Shown in pieces: positions 1 to 7,068 of a stretch of 11,791 bases of DNA. The translations under genes and the position numbers were made by a program. Every line of letters starts with the position of its first letter. The stretch's first letter is position 1. Source of the DNA: Clostridiales bacterium. GTDB lineage: Bacteria > Bacillota > Clostridia > Christensenellales > CAG-138. A model generated the notes under the pieces. The model searched no databases, had not been told where the DNA came from, and was given only the letters and a program-made list of their open reading frames with translations. The DNA lies in NCBI GenBank assembly GCA_031270585.1, contig JAISXK010000152.1, positions 1 through 11,791 on the forward strand. Reading direction: 5' to 3'.

Positions 1-1
1 T

Positions 2-1516
2 TTAAGCTCGCGCGAAGAGGATTTTTATTCCCATCACAAGTATCCTACAACATTTGATGTAAAGCTTGGGGTCTCGGACGATATGATGATTACGGCGGCG
101 GAAGTAAGCGCGCTTGTGGATTTTGGCTCTCATCAGATTCAACCCCTTGCATACATGGGCTGTACCGCAGGCTGGTTTGCGTCACTCTATAAGTACGGAA
201 ACAATATACGGTTCAATGGTACCGCCGTATATACAAACAAGGTTCCCTGCTGCGCAATGCAAGGATACGGCAATCCGCAAATAAATTTTGCGATTGAAAG
301 TATGATAGACGACATTTGTAACGAACGGGGGTGGGACGCCATTGCGTTCCGCCTGAAAAACTACCGCACCGTGGGTGATGAATTTTGGGGGCAGGGGCCC
401 ACGATACGTTCCATAATAAAAACGAGCGGTGTGGAAGAAAGCCTTGTGGAAGGCCGGGAAATTTTTAACTGGGCCGATAGAAAGCCACATACCGAAAAAC
501 TTGGGCGTTATCGCAAGGGTATCGGCGTGGCGCGCGGCTTCCATACATCCGGCACAGGCGGGCCCAAGGAGGGCGAGGTTATCGACTATTCTTCTGCGTA
601 TATCAAAATAAACGAGGATGGGTCGGTAGACGTGGTATCCCCGGTTATGGATCATGGCGGCGGAACATGGGATGCGCTCGCTAAAATTTGCGCGGACGTG
701 CTGCAAGTGCCGCTCAGTAAGGTGGGCATGTCCCCAAGCGATACGCGCACAACAGCATTTGATATCTGTACGCACGCTACGCGCGGGGTATATTGCGGCG
801 GAGCGGCTGTGGAGCATGTGGCGCTGAAAGTAAAAGAAAAACTAATGGAAATCGCGGGACGGATATTAAGTGAAGACCCGAAGCATCTTGAACTGATACG
901 CGACGACGAGCTTGAGCAAGGCGTGATATACGCGAAAGGATACCCTCAAAAGCATATTACAATAGAGCAGGTTGCTTTCCACGCGAAAAACTATAGCTGG
1001 GGTACTATAGCCTACGCGGACAGCTATCGCCAGAAAAACTGCCCCCCATGCTTTGTTACGCATTTTGTTGAAGTGGAAGTTGATACTTTTACCGGCGAAA
1101 CGAAGCTTACAAAGGTATTGATCTATGGAGACTGCGGCACGGCCATCAACCCCAAGCTTTTAGAGGGCCAGCTTGTAGGTTCTTTTAATCGCGGCCTTGG
1201 CTATACCCTGTATGAGGATTTGCGTTACGACGATAGAACAGGCCGGCTGGCGAACAACGCTATGCTTGTGGATTATAAAACCCCCACGGCAGTGGAAATG
1301 CCGCTTGTGGAAAATACCATGGTAAAGGTTTGCAATATCTATGAGCCAACGGGGCCTTTTGGAGCAAAAGGCATTGGGGAAGCTTCACTTGCGTCCGTTG
1401 CCGCGTCGATAGGTAATGCCATATATAACGCTGTCGGGATACGGTTTACGGAAATTCCGATTACACCCGAGAAAATGCTCAGGGCGCTTAGAGAGAAGGA
1501 GGCTGCGGGAAAATGA
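2..1516 (+). CDS. Molybdopterin-binding large subunit of a xanthine dehydrogenase-family hydroxylase (5' partial)
   Basis: This frame is open from base 2, so the N-terminal part, with the first molybdopterin motifs, lies outside the window. Large subunits of this family carry the Mo-pterin cofactor and hydroxylate heterocycles or aldehydes with water as oxygen donor, passing electrons to 2Fe-2S clusters and FAD on partner subunits. Visible landmarks are an SREEDF opening, a QGYGNPQ motif (bases 260-280) where xanthine dehydrogenases have RGFGxPQ, an MDHGGGT segment, and GAKGIGEASL with the conserved catalytic Glu at bases 1379-1381. The C-terminal half is complete for the family and no frameshift is seen. 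Its stop overlaps the FAD gene start by ATGA, so the two are translationally coupled. The Mo-FAD-FeS gene order equals E. coli xdhABC. Family assignment is firm. Substrate is open, because the pocket Arg typical of xanthine enzymes is Gln here. Confidence 0.93.
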   Translation, partial: LSSREEDFYSHHKYPTTFDVKLGVSDDMMITAAEVSALVDFGSHQIQPLAYMGCTAGWFASLYKYGNNIRFNGTAVYTNKVPCCAMQGYGNPQINFAIESMIDDICNERGWDAIAFRLKNYRTVGDEFWGQGPTIRSIIKTSGVEESLVEGREIFNWADRKPHTEKLGRYRKGIGVARGFHTSGTGGPKEGEVIDYSSAYIKINEDGSVDVVSPVMDHGGGTWDALAKICADVLQVPLSKVGMSPSDTRTTAFDICTHATRGVYCGGAAVEHVALKVKEKLMEIAGRILSEDPKHLELIRDDELEQGVIYAKGYPQKHITIEQVAFHAKNYSWGTIAYADSYRQKNCPPCFVTHFVEVEVDTFTGETKLTKVLIYGDCGTAINPKLLEGQLVGSFNRGLGYTLYEDLRYDDRTGRLANNAMLVDYKTPTAVEMPLVENTMVKVCNIYEPTGPFGAKGIGEASLASVAASIGNAIYNAVGIRFTEIPITPEKMLRALREKEAAGK

Positions 1517-2400
1517 GTACGACACGCCTTTTATTAAATGAATTTGAGTATATCGCTCCAGCAAGCCTGCATGACGCGCTCGATCTGCTTTCTACGGGCA
1601 ATGATGTAAAAATATTGGCGGGCGGCACGGATTTGCTTGTAAAGTTGAAATCAGGCGTGGATATTCCTCTTGAAATACTGCTTGACACAAAAAATATTGC
1701 GCAAGAGCTTGATTTTGTCGCGCGCAACGGCTATGAGCTTGAAATCGGGTCGCTCACAAAGCTATCAACGCTTGAAAAGCATGATACCATAAGAAAATAC
1801 CATGCCCTTAGCGACGCGCTGCCGCTTATGGCGTCGGTCGCGGTACGCAATATGGGTACAATCGGAGGAAACATCGCCAACGCGTCCCCTGCCGCAGACA
1901 CGGCCTGTCCGCTTATTGTATATGATGCGACGGTTTGCGTATCTTCCGCTGATGGCGATAGAGAGGTATTGATTCATGACTTTTTTAAAGGGCCGGGGCA
2001 ATGCGACCTGTTACACGATGAAATGATCGTATCGTTTCGGTTGCCAGAAGTTGCGCCAAACAGCGGATCATGCTTTTTAAAAAAGACGCGCGTAAAGCCT
2101 GATATATCAAAAATCAGCGCGACAGCTTATTTGGAACGTGATGGCGATGTGATTTCGGCCTGCAAGGTAGCGCTGGGTTCCGTTGCGGCAACCCCTTTAT
2201 GCCTTTGTGAGATTGCTCTGGGAGCGGTTGCGAAAAAAGCAAGCTTAGAATTGTTCGAAGAGCTCGCAAAAAAAATCGCTGCGGCCATACGCCCGATCGA
2301 CGATAATCGCTCAACGGCGGAATATCGGCACGCGCTTGCAGAGATGCTCGTGAAAGAGGCGCTGGAAACTGCGTGGGAACGTGCGGGAGGCATACTTTAA
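1513..2400 (+). CDS. FAD-binding subunit of the molybdenum hydroxylase (XdhB/CoxM type)
   Basis: This 295-residue protein is the middle electron-transfer subunit: it takes electrons from the 2Fe-2S clusters and passes them from FAD to NAD+ or another acceptor. The N-terminal FAD domain (about 1-170) shows LAGGTDL at residues 35-41 and the second flavin motif RNMGTIGGNIANASPAAD at 112-129; a CO-dehydrogenase flavoprotein C-terminal domain follows (about 173-285). Its length is close to E. coli XdhB (about 290 residues), and I see no cysteine-rich 4Fe-4S insert such as that of 4-hydroxybenzoyl-CoA reductase. The ATG overlaps the previous stop (ATGA), with AAGGAGG about 10 bases upstream. Its own stop overlaps the next start (TAATG). 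Identification is firm; the exact electron acceptor cannot be told. Confidence 0.95.
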   Translation: MSTTRLLLNEFEYIAPASLHDALDLLSTGNDVKILAGGTDLLVKLKSGVDIPLEILLDTKNIAQELDFVARNGYELEIGSLTKLSTLEKHDTIRKYHALSDALPLMASVAVRNMGTIGGNIANASPAADTACPLIVYDATVCVSSADGDREVLIHDFFKGPGQCDLLHDEMIVSFRLPEVAPNSGSCFLKKTRVKPDISKISATAYLERDGDVISACKVALGSVAATPLCLCEIALGAVAKKASLELFEELAKKIAAAIRPIDDNRSTAEYRHALAEMLVKEALETAWERAGGIL

Positions 2401-2879
2401 TGAGACAGCATGTAATAAACCTGACCATAAACGGAAGCCGGAGGACGGTTTTCGTGGAAGACAATGAACTTTTATTGAATGTACTCAGGGATAAGCTGCA
2501 TCTTACCGGAACCAAATACGGATGCGGCATTGCCGAGTGCGGCGCGTGCAGCATCATTGCTAACGGAAAACTGACGCTTGCGTGTATGGTGCTTGCCGTA
2601 TCGGCTGACGGATGGGAAATCATTACCAGCGAGGGCCTTGCGAATGGAGACGCGCTTAATGCGGTACAAAGCGCGTTTATAGACAAAGGAGCTATTCAAT
2701 GCGGCTTTTGCACGCCCGGAATGGTTGTGGCGGGGACGGCTCTGCTAAACGAAAACGCGCATCCTTCCGAAGAAGAAATTCGGGAGTATATGCGCGGCAA
2801 CTATTGCCGGTGTACGGGATATACCGCTATTGTGGAGGCTATTATGCAGGCGGCGGATGACAACGCGCGTATTCGTTGA
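2400..2879 (+). CDS. 2Fe-2S subunit of the molybdenum hydroxylase (XdhC/CoxS type)
   Basis: This is the small iron-sulfur subunit that relays electrons from the Mo site to FAD. The start at 2400 gives 159 residues, the same as E. coli XdhC. It is preceded by GGGAGG nine bases upstream and overlaps the FAD gene stop as TAATG; a further upstream in-frame ATG at 2373 would add nine residues that do not look like the family. All eight cluster ligands are present: Cys42, Cys47, Cys50 and Cys62 of the plant-ferredoxin-like domain, and Cys101, Cys104, Cys136 and Cys138 (QCGFCTPGM and NYCRCTGY) of the helical [2Fe-2S]-binding domain. It is the last gene of the unit, and a rho-independent terminator follows after about 110 bases. 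Confidence 0.96.
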   Translation: MRQHVINLTINGSRRTVFVEDNELLLNVLRDKLHLTGTKYGCGIAECGACSIIANGKLTLACMVLAVSADGWEIITSEGLANGDALNAVQSAFIDKGAIQCGFCTPGMVVAGTALLNENAHPSEEEIREYMRGNYCRCTGYTAIVEAIMQAADDNARIR

Positions 2880-3212
2880 GTTTAGTCAGGGTAAACCGGG
2901 CTTAAGAGTAGCGTACTATGCTTAGCCATGGGGTGTCTGCTTGCGCTTTGGTTTTTGTTCAAAAACATTTTCTCATATTTGGCACGTCTTCCCCGGGAAA
3001 AGTCCTGTCTCAGGCAGGTTTTTCCCGGTTTTTTGTTGCCGCGCGACAGGGGGGCGTAAGTGTTGCCCTATGGGGCGAAAAACCCCTGCCGGATGAAGAT
3101 AAATATCTTTGCGTTCGCTCTGTTTTTCGTTTATTTTTCAGTCCCTATCCGCTATACTGATTACAAGTCACTTTTCTATAAAGCAAGCGTAAAGAAGCAA
3201 GGCGTGAAGAAA
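2880..3212. other. Intergenic stretch without a supportable gene
   Basis: This stretch holds the terminator of the molybdenum hydroxylase operon (2993-3034). Ahead of it is a small near-palindrome GTTTTTG-TT-CAAAAAC at 2951-2966. A TATACT box at 3153-3158, with no good -35 partner, could be the -10 of the regulator remnant that follows. An 80-codon open frame crosses the terminator and has no recognisable features, so it is not called. Nothing else is seen. Confidence 0.6.
2993..3034 (+). terminator. Rho-independent terminator of the molybdenum hydroxylase operon
   Basis: A perfect 9-bp stem, CCGGGAAAA at 2993-3001 with TTTTCCCGG at 3020-3028, can extend inward through CCTG/CAGG. It is followed directly by six T residues on the plus strand (3029-3034). 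Stem, loop and T tract fit an intrinsic terminator for the 2-2879 unit. The minus strand lacks a T run, so it acts in one direction. Confidence 0.88.
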
Positions 3213-3395
3213 ATGATCGGCTATAAAAAACTATGGCATTTGCCGCTGGATAAGAACTTGAAAAAGAAGGACTTCATTACGCTTGTGGGTGTCAGCAGCT
3301 ACACCATCGGCAAGCCCGTATCTGCTTTTGCTCACGGCCACGCCGCACGCCACGGATACGCCGGGACTTCGCCATATATATTGTGCGGTTCATAA
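3213..3395 (+). pseudogene. Truncated XRE/Cro-CI family regulator remnant
   Basis: From ATG 3213 the first 34 codons (to base 3314) read like the start of the small Cro/CI-type regulators common in Clostridia. They open MIGYKKLWHLPLDKNLKKKD, followed by a helix-turn-helix core GVSSYTIGK. Family members normally continue with LGKGE-type residues and two more helices to about 65-75 residues. Here the sequence after Lys34 (PVSAFAHGH onward) has no resemblance, and the frame stops after 60 codons. I looked in the other two frames downstream and found no continuation, so a simple frameshift does not restore it. The ribosome binding site is weak. It is probably a 3'-truncated relic, though a divergent short protein cannot be excluded. 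Confidence 0.5.
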
Positions 3396-3416
3396 AATGT
3401 TAACATATATATTGTG
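3373..3416. repeat. 13-bp direct repeat, 31-bp period
   Basis: CATATATATTGTG occurs at 3373-3385 and again, identical, at 3404-3416. Between them sits the perfect palindrome ATGTTAACAT (3397-3406). The pair lies just past the regulator remnant and about 110 bases before the lipoprotein gene. It could be a regulator-binding pair or a duplication scar. Confidence 0.6.
3389..3405 (+). promoter_or_regulatory. Possible Pho-box-like half-site pair upstream of the lipoprotein gene
   Basis: TTCATA (3389-3394) and TTAACA (3400-3405) both fit the TT(A/T/C)A(C/T)A half-site described for Bacillus PhoP, and their five-base spacing is the usual one. Only two half-sites are clear, and the promoter they would serve is not obvious, so this may be chance in an AT-rich stretch. 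It is noted because a complete pst-pho operon lies next door. Confidence 0.25.
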
Positions 3417-3434
3417 TTTTTTGGCAGGCATCGG

Positions 3435-3463
3435 TTGACAGACGGGCCGGCTGGGGTTACGCT
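3435..3463 (+). promoter_or_regulatory. Candidate promoter of the lipoprotein gene
   Basis: A perfect TTGACA (3435-3440) is followed after 17 bases by TACGCT (3458-3463), a weak -10. The gene starts 65 bases further on. A second possible -10, TATAAA at 3498-3503, lacks a -35. The -35 match and spacing are good and the -10 is poor. Confidence 0.3.
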
Positions 3464-3528
3464 TAAATACGGTCGTCGCAAAATACAACACTGCCCGTAT
3501 AAACGATTCCTGTTAAGGAGTATAAGCT

Positions 3529-4623
3529 ATGAAGAAACAATATGTGAAGTTGTCCGCGCTGGCGTTATCGCTCGTCATGCTTTTGAGCCTTGCCGCCTGC
3601 AACAACGCCGCGCCGGAAGAACCCGTGGTTAGCCCGCCGGATTTAACGCCCACGCCCGGCGCCCTTGTGGAACCGCCGGTGGAAATACCCGAATATGCGC
3701 TTGACCCTGTGGCGGTGCGGGATATCACCGCGCTGGCGCCGGTGTTTCATTCCCTGATGCTGGGTCTGCGCGAAACATCGGGCGACAGCCCCGTTTATGA
3801 TGTAAACGAAGCGCTCTTTTGGAATACGCTGTATCTCCTCAGCGTAAATTACGGCGTCAGCGACCCGCGCAACACGCTTTTGGGCGATACGCTTAGCGTA
3901 CCCGTCAACGTGATGCAGGAATACGCTTCATCCTGCTTTGGCGATTACGGCGGACTCTACGATATCCCCGCAGACAACCCCGGCGTAACATTTAACGAGA
4001 GCAATGGCGTTTACGCGTTTAGCATGTCCGACGTGGGGGATAATTACGCAAAAATCATAGATATTGCCGAAAACGGCGCGGGCGGCTACGATGTGATGGT
4101 CGCGTGGCTTGGTCATGGCGAAGAGTACCCCGACATGCTCAGTGCGTACCTGTTTATCGTATCCCCCAACGGGCTTGTGGCGGAACTGGGCGACCCCGGC
4201 GCCATCTATAAATATTCCGTGATGTACGCGATGCCCACCAGCACCGATTACGCGCTGGTGCTCGATACCTACGAACGAGACGGCCGGCGCTACGCCCTGG
4301 TGGATACCGTGTTTTTGCAAATGCACAATGCGGACGATCTCGATGAACGCGGGCAGCCCTACGGGTATGACGGCGAGCATATTTTAAACCCGGACGAGGA
4401 CGAGATCGAGCTTTTGATCAGCGACTATGCCGAATTTGATATGGATATCGGCAACCTTTTTGATGATATCGACCCCGACGCCGCGCTGGAAGACAACGTG
4501 CAGTTCTTTATGGATAACGCCGGGCGCGCGTTTGAAGAGCAGCACCTTCTGTTTGAAATAAATCGGTACGACGGCATACTCTACTCCGGCCGGTTCTATG
4601 ATGAGTATTATACTTTCGGATAG
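3529..4623 (+). CDS. Acidic secreted lipoprotein of unknown function
   Basis: I do not recognise a family for this 364-residue protein. It opens with a lipoprotein signal peptide: KK near the start, a hydrophobic stretch at about 8-22, and a lipobox LAAC with Cys24 as the lipidation site, so it should be anchored to the outer face of the membrane. Residues about 28-55 form a Pro-rich linker. The rest is probably globular, rich in Tyr, Asp and Glu, and very acidic at about 285-330 (NPDEDEIELL, DDIDPDAALED). There is no transmembrane segment after the signal and no motif I can name. The start is supported by AAGGAG eight bases upstream. It stands alone, convergent with the pst-pho operon and separated from it by a hairpin. 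A role in nutrient sensing or the cell envelope would be guesswork. Confidence 0.85.
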   Translation: MKKQYVKLSALALSLVMLLSLAACNNAAPEEPVVSPPDLTPTPGALVEPPVEIPEYALDPVAVRDITALAPVFHSLMLGLRETSGDSPVYDVNEALFWNTLYLLSVNYGVSDPRNTLLGDTLSVPVNVMQEYASSCFGDYGGLYDIPADNPGVTFNESNGVYAFSMSDVGDNYAKIIDIAENGAGGYDVMVAWLGHGEEYPDMLSAYLFIVSPNGLVAELGDPGAIYKYSVMYAMPTSTDYALVLDTYERDGRRYALVDTVFLQMHNADDLDERGQPYGYDGEHILNPDEDEIELLISDYAEFDMDIGNLFDDIDPDAALEDNVQFFMDNAGRAFEEQHLLFEINRYDGILYSGRFYDEYYTFG

Positions 4624-4648
4624 CCCGGCTTCAAAAAGTGTTTCACGC

Positions 4649-4695
4649 GTAGATATGGCGCGCAAACCCGAACCCGGTTTTGCGCGCTATGTTTA
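4649..4695. terminator. Hairpin between convergent genes, probable bidirectional terminator
   Basis: GCGCGCAAA (4658-4666) pairs perfectly with TTTGCGCGC (4679-4687). The stem can extend inward by CC/GG with one bulge, and outward through several AT and GT pairs. It sits between the lipoprotein stop (4623) and the phoR stop (4733), which run toward each other. Neither side has a clean T run, so the stem is certain and efficiency is unclear. Confidence 0.6.
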
Positions 4696-4732
4696 TGCTG
4701 CGCAATACCCGCCGTCACTTTCGTATAACCAT

Positions 4733-6391
4733 TCAATGATACGGAATGGTGATGGTAAAAGTGCTTCCTTTGTGAGGCTCGCTCGTAAGCGTTACGTTGC
4801 CGCCGTGGAACATCACACCGCGCTTGACGATGGCAAGGCCCAATCCTGTGCCGCCGCTCTCCCTCGAGTGGCTCTTGTCCACACGGTAAAAACGCTCGAA
4901 GATAGAATTCTGATGCTCTTTGGGGATTCCTATCCCCTCGTCCCTGACCGCCACCGTAACGGCCTTGCCATCCTTTGCGACGGTTATCTCCACGGTACCA
5001 TTTTTACTGTAACGGATGGCATTGTCCACAAGGTTGTAGAGCACCTCGTCCAGGATAGACGGTACGCCGTGAACCGTCGCGATCTCGCCCCGCACCTCAA
5101 TGGCAATTCCGTTCTTCCGGGCTTTTTGCGCAAGGCTTTCGGCTATCCTTTGGGCAAGGGCGTACATGTTAACCTGTAGCCTTGCTACATTCCCGCCCTT
5201 TTCGTCCAGCCGTGAAAGCCTTATGATATCGTCCACCAGTGAAACCAGCCGGGTAGCCTCCCCATGGATGCGTCCCGCGAATTCCCGGATATCGGCGGGC
5301 TTCGCCAAGCCATTGTGGATGATCTCGGCATAACCGGAGATCGAAGTGAGAGGCGTTTTCAGCTCATGGGATACGTTCGCCGAAAATTCCCGTCTCTTTT
5401 GCTCGGCCAGCGCTTTTTCCGTTTCATCCAGCAACAAAATGACGATGCCCTGCACCTCTCCGCTCGATGTGGAGGGGCTGGCCGTCATCTGGTACTTTTT
5501 TTGATCCAGGTCGATCACTTCACTGACCCGCCGCCCTTCCGCGGCCCCGTGAACGGCCTGCTCCAGCGCAATGTTCCGGCTGAGGGTGAGGATATGGCGT
5601 CCGCAAGGATTGCCCTCCCGCACATTTAGTATATCCTTGGCGCTTTCGTTCAGCGATATGACGATGCCCTCCCGGTTCACCACGACCAGGCCTTCGTCCA
5701 TATTCCGGGTGATGGTGTCAAACTCCTCCTGCCGCTCTTTTTGCATGGCCAACTGCGCGCCAAGCTCACTTTTCTGCGCCGCGATGCGGCGTAATAGCGG
5801 CGAGAGTTCCTCGTAAGCGTTTTCGGCCAGCGGCCTGTCCATGTCGATTTTGTTGATAGGCTCCACAATGGCCCTGGTTTGCCGCCGGGCCACAAAGCCT
5901 GCCAGTATCGTAAGCAGCCCCATCACAACCGCCATCCATGGAAGCATACGCAGGGCCCCGCCCAGCACGCTCTCTGCTGTGGCGGATACACGCAAAACTT
6001 TGCCATCCTGCAGCCGCAGCGCGTAATAAATCGTCCGCTCGCCCAGCGTGCCGGATAGCCTTTGGGCGTAGCCGGCGCCGGTTTCCAGCGCCTGGCGCAC
6101 CTCAGGCCGGGAAAAGTGGTTTTCCATATTGGCTGCCGGCTCCCTGTCGTCAAACAGCACGACACCGTCGGCGCCGATAAGCGTGATGCGTCCGGAATAG
6201 CCGCGCACCTTTTTGAGATAATCCTGGCCCGATCCTTCCATGGCATTGGCGAGATAGTAGGCTTTTGCGCGAAGGTCGGCCAATGTATCCCGGCTTTTAG
6301 TCTGATAGATCATCCCTATGGCGAACGCGCCGAATAACAGGATACTGCCGAGGGCCACAGTACAGATGCTTAGAAAAATCCGTCTTCTCAT
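4733..6391 (-). CDS. phoR: PhoR-type membrane sensor histidine kinase
   Basis: This 552-residue sensor kinase should autophosphorylate under phosphate limitation and pass the phosphate to the response regulator encoded just upstream. Order of parts: transmembrane helix 1 (about 7-29), an extracytoplasmic domain of roughly 120 residues, transmembrane helix 2 (about 150-168), a linker, a PAS domain (about 222-325, with MDEGLVVVNREGIV), the HisKA domain with phospho-acceptor His342 in SANVSHELKTPL, and the ATPase domain with N-box Asn453/Asn457, DEGIGIP (484-490), FERFYRVD and GGTGLGLAI (513-521). The start is ATG 6391, overlapping the response regulator stop by ATGA; a longer open frame to 6523 exists but would run 44 codons into phoB with an unrelated sequence. 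It is the last gene of the operon. Confidence 0.95.
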   Translation of the reverse strand: MRRRIFLSICTVALGSILLFGAFAIGMIYQTKSRDTLADLRAKAYYLANAMEGSGQDYLKKVRGYSGRITLIGADGVVLFDDREPAANMENHFSRPEVRQALETGAGYAQRLSGTLGERTIYYALRLQDGKVLRVSATAESVLGGALRMLPWMAVVMGLLTILAGFVARRQTRAIVEPINKIDMDRPLAENAYEELSPLLRRIAAQKSELGAQLAMQKERQEEFDTITRNMDEGLVVVNREGIVISLNESAKDILNVREGNPCGRHILTLSRNIALEQAVHGAAEGRRVSEVIDLDQKKYQMTASPSTSSGEVQGIVILLLDETEKALAEQKRREFSANVSHELKTPLTSISGYAEIIHNGLAKPADIREFAGRIHGEATRLVSLVDDIIRLSRLDEKGGNVARLQVNMYALAQRIAESLAQKARKNGIAIEVRGEIATVHGVPSILDEVLYNLVDNAIRYSKNGTVEITVAKDGKAVTVAVRDEGIGIPKEHQNSIFERFYRVDKSHSRESGGTGLGLAIVKRGVMFHGGNVTLTSEPHKGSTFTITIPYH

Positions 6392-7068
6392 GAGGGCGTC
6401 ACCGCCTTGTAGCCCACGCCGCGCACCGTCTCGATTACAGAGGCGGCGTCGCGAAGCTTTTGCCGCAGCGACCGGATATGCACATCCACCGTGCGGGTCT
6501 CGCCCTCGTAGTCGTAACCCCATATCCGTTCCATCAGGGCTTCCCTGCTGTAAACGATGCCCGGCGACTCCATCAGGAGCCGCAGCAGGTCATATTCTTT
6601 CATGGTAAGGGAAACCGCCCGCCCGCCCACCGTGATTTCCCTCTTTTGGGGCAGGAGGCGGATATTCCCGAGCCGCAGTTCCACTGGATGTTCGTTTTCC
6701 GGCGCGGCGCGGCGCATCAGGGCCTTAACGCGGGAAAGCAGCTCCATCATGCCAAAGGGTTTTGCGATATAGTCGTCGGCGCCGCCGTCCAGCCCCAGCA
6801 CCTTGTCATGCTCCGCGTCCTTAGCCGTCACCATGATGACAGGCAGCTTCTTCGTGTGCCTGTCGCCGCGCAGCTTGCGTAAAACACAAAGACCATCTTC
6901 GCCCGGCAGCATGATGTCCAGCAGCACCAAATCAGGAATTTCCCGCTTCAGCGCGCTATAAAACGCGCCCGCTTCCTCAAAACCCTCCGCAGTAAAGCCG
7001 CCGGCGTTCAGGGTATAGAGTACCAGGTTACGGATATTGTCGTCGTCCTCAACCAGGTATATCTTCAC
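6388..7068 (-). CDS. phoB: PhoB/PhoP-type response regulator (OmpR family)
   Basis: This 226-residue DNA-binding regulator is the partner of the adjacent histidine kinase and the likely activator of the pst promoter. The receiver domain (about 1-118) has the acidic pair Asp8/Asp9, phospho-acceptor Asp51 in LVLLDIMLPGEDG, Thr81 and Lys103 (AKPF). The winged-helix domain (about 129-224) ends with the typical VDVHIRSLRQKL and VETVRGVGYK-like segments. I chose the GTG at 7068, preceded by AAGGGAG at a good distance and giving the family's usual N-terminus (KIYLVEDD). An ATG at 7095 would add nine residues absent from the family. With this start it overlaps phoU by 20 bases, which suggests translational coupling. 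Firmicute homologues are also named PhoP. Confidence 0.94.
   Translation of the reverse strand: MKIYLVEDDDNIRNLVLYTLNAGGFTAEGFEEAGAFYSALKREIPDLVLLDIMLPGEDGLCVLRKLRGDRHTKKLPVIMVTAKDAEHDKVLGLDGGADDYIAKPFGMMELLSRVKALMRRAAPENEHPVELRLGNIRLLPQKREITVGGRAVSLTMKEYDLLRLLMESPGIVYSREALMERIWGYDYEGETRTVDVHIRSLRQKLRDAASVIETVRGVGYKAVTPS

Noticed and set aside
182..817. 211-codon minus-strand open frame
   Set aside because: Antisense to the clear molybdopterin subunit; composition is that of a complement frame.
2918..3160. 80-codon open frame on the plus strand after the 2Fe-2S gene
   Set aside because: It runs straight through a strong rho-independent terminator, has no ribosome binding site worth the name and no recognisable sequence.
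5165..5176. GTTAAC-containing sequence resembling a Pho half-site
   Set aside because: Single half-site inside phoR coding sequence with no promoter context.
4598..5179. 193-codon plus-strand open frame
   Set aside because: It lies antisense to phoR, whose kinase motifs are unmistakable in the other strand; a shadow frame.
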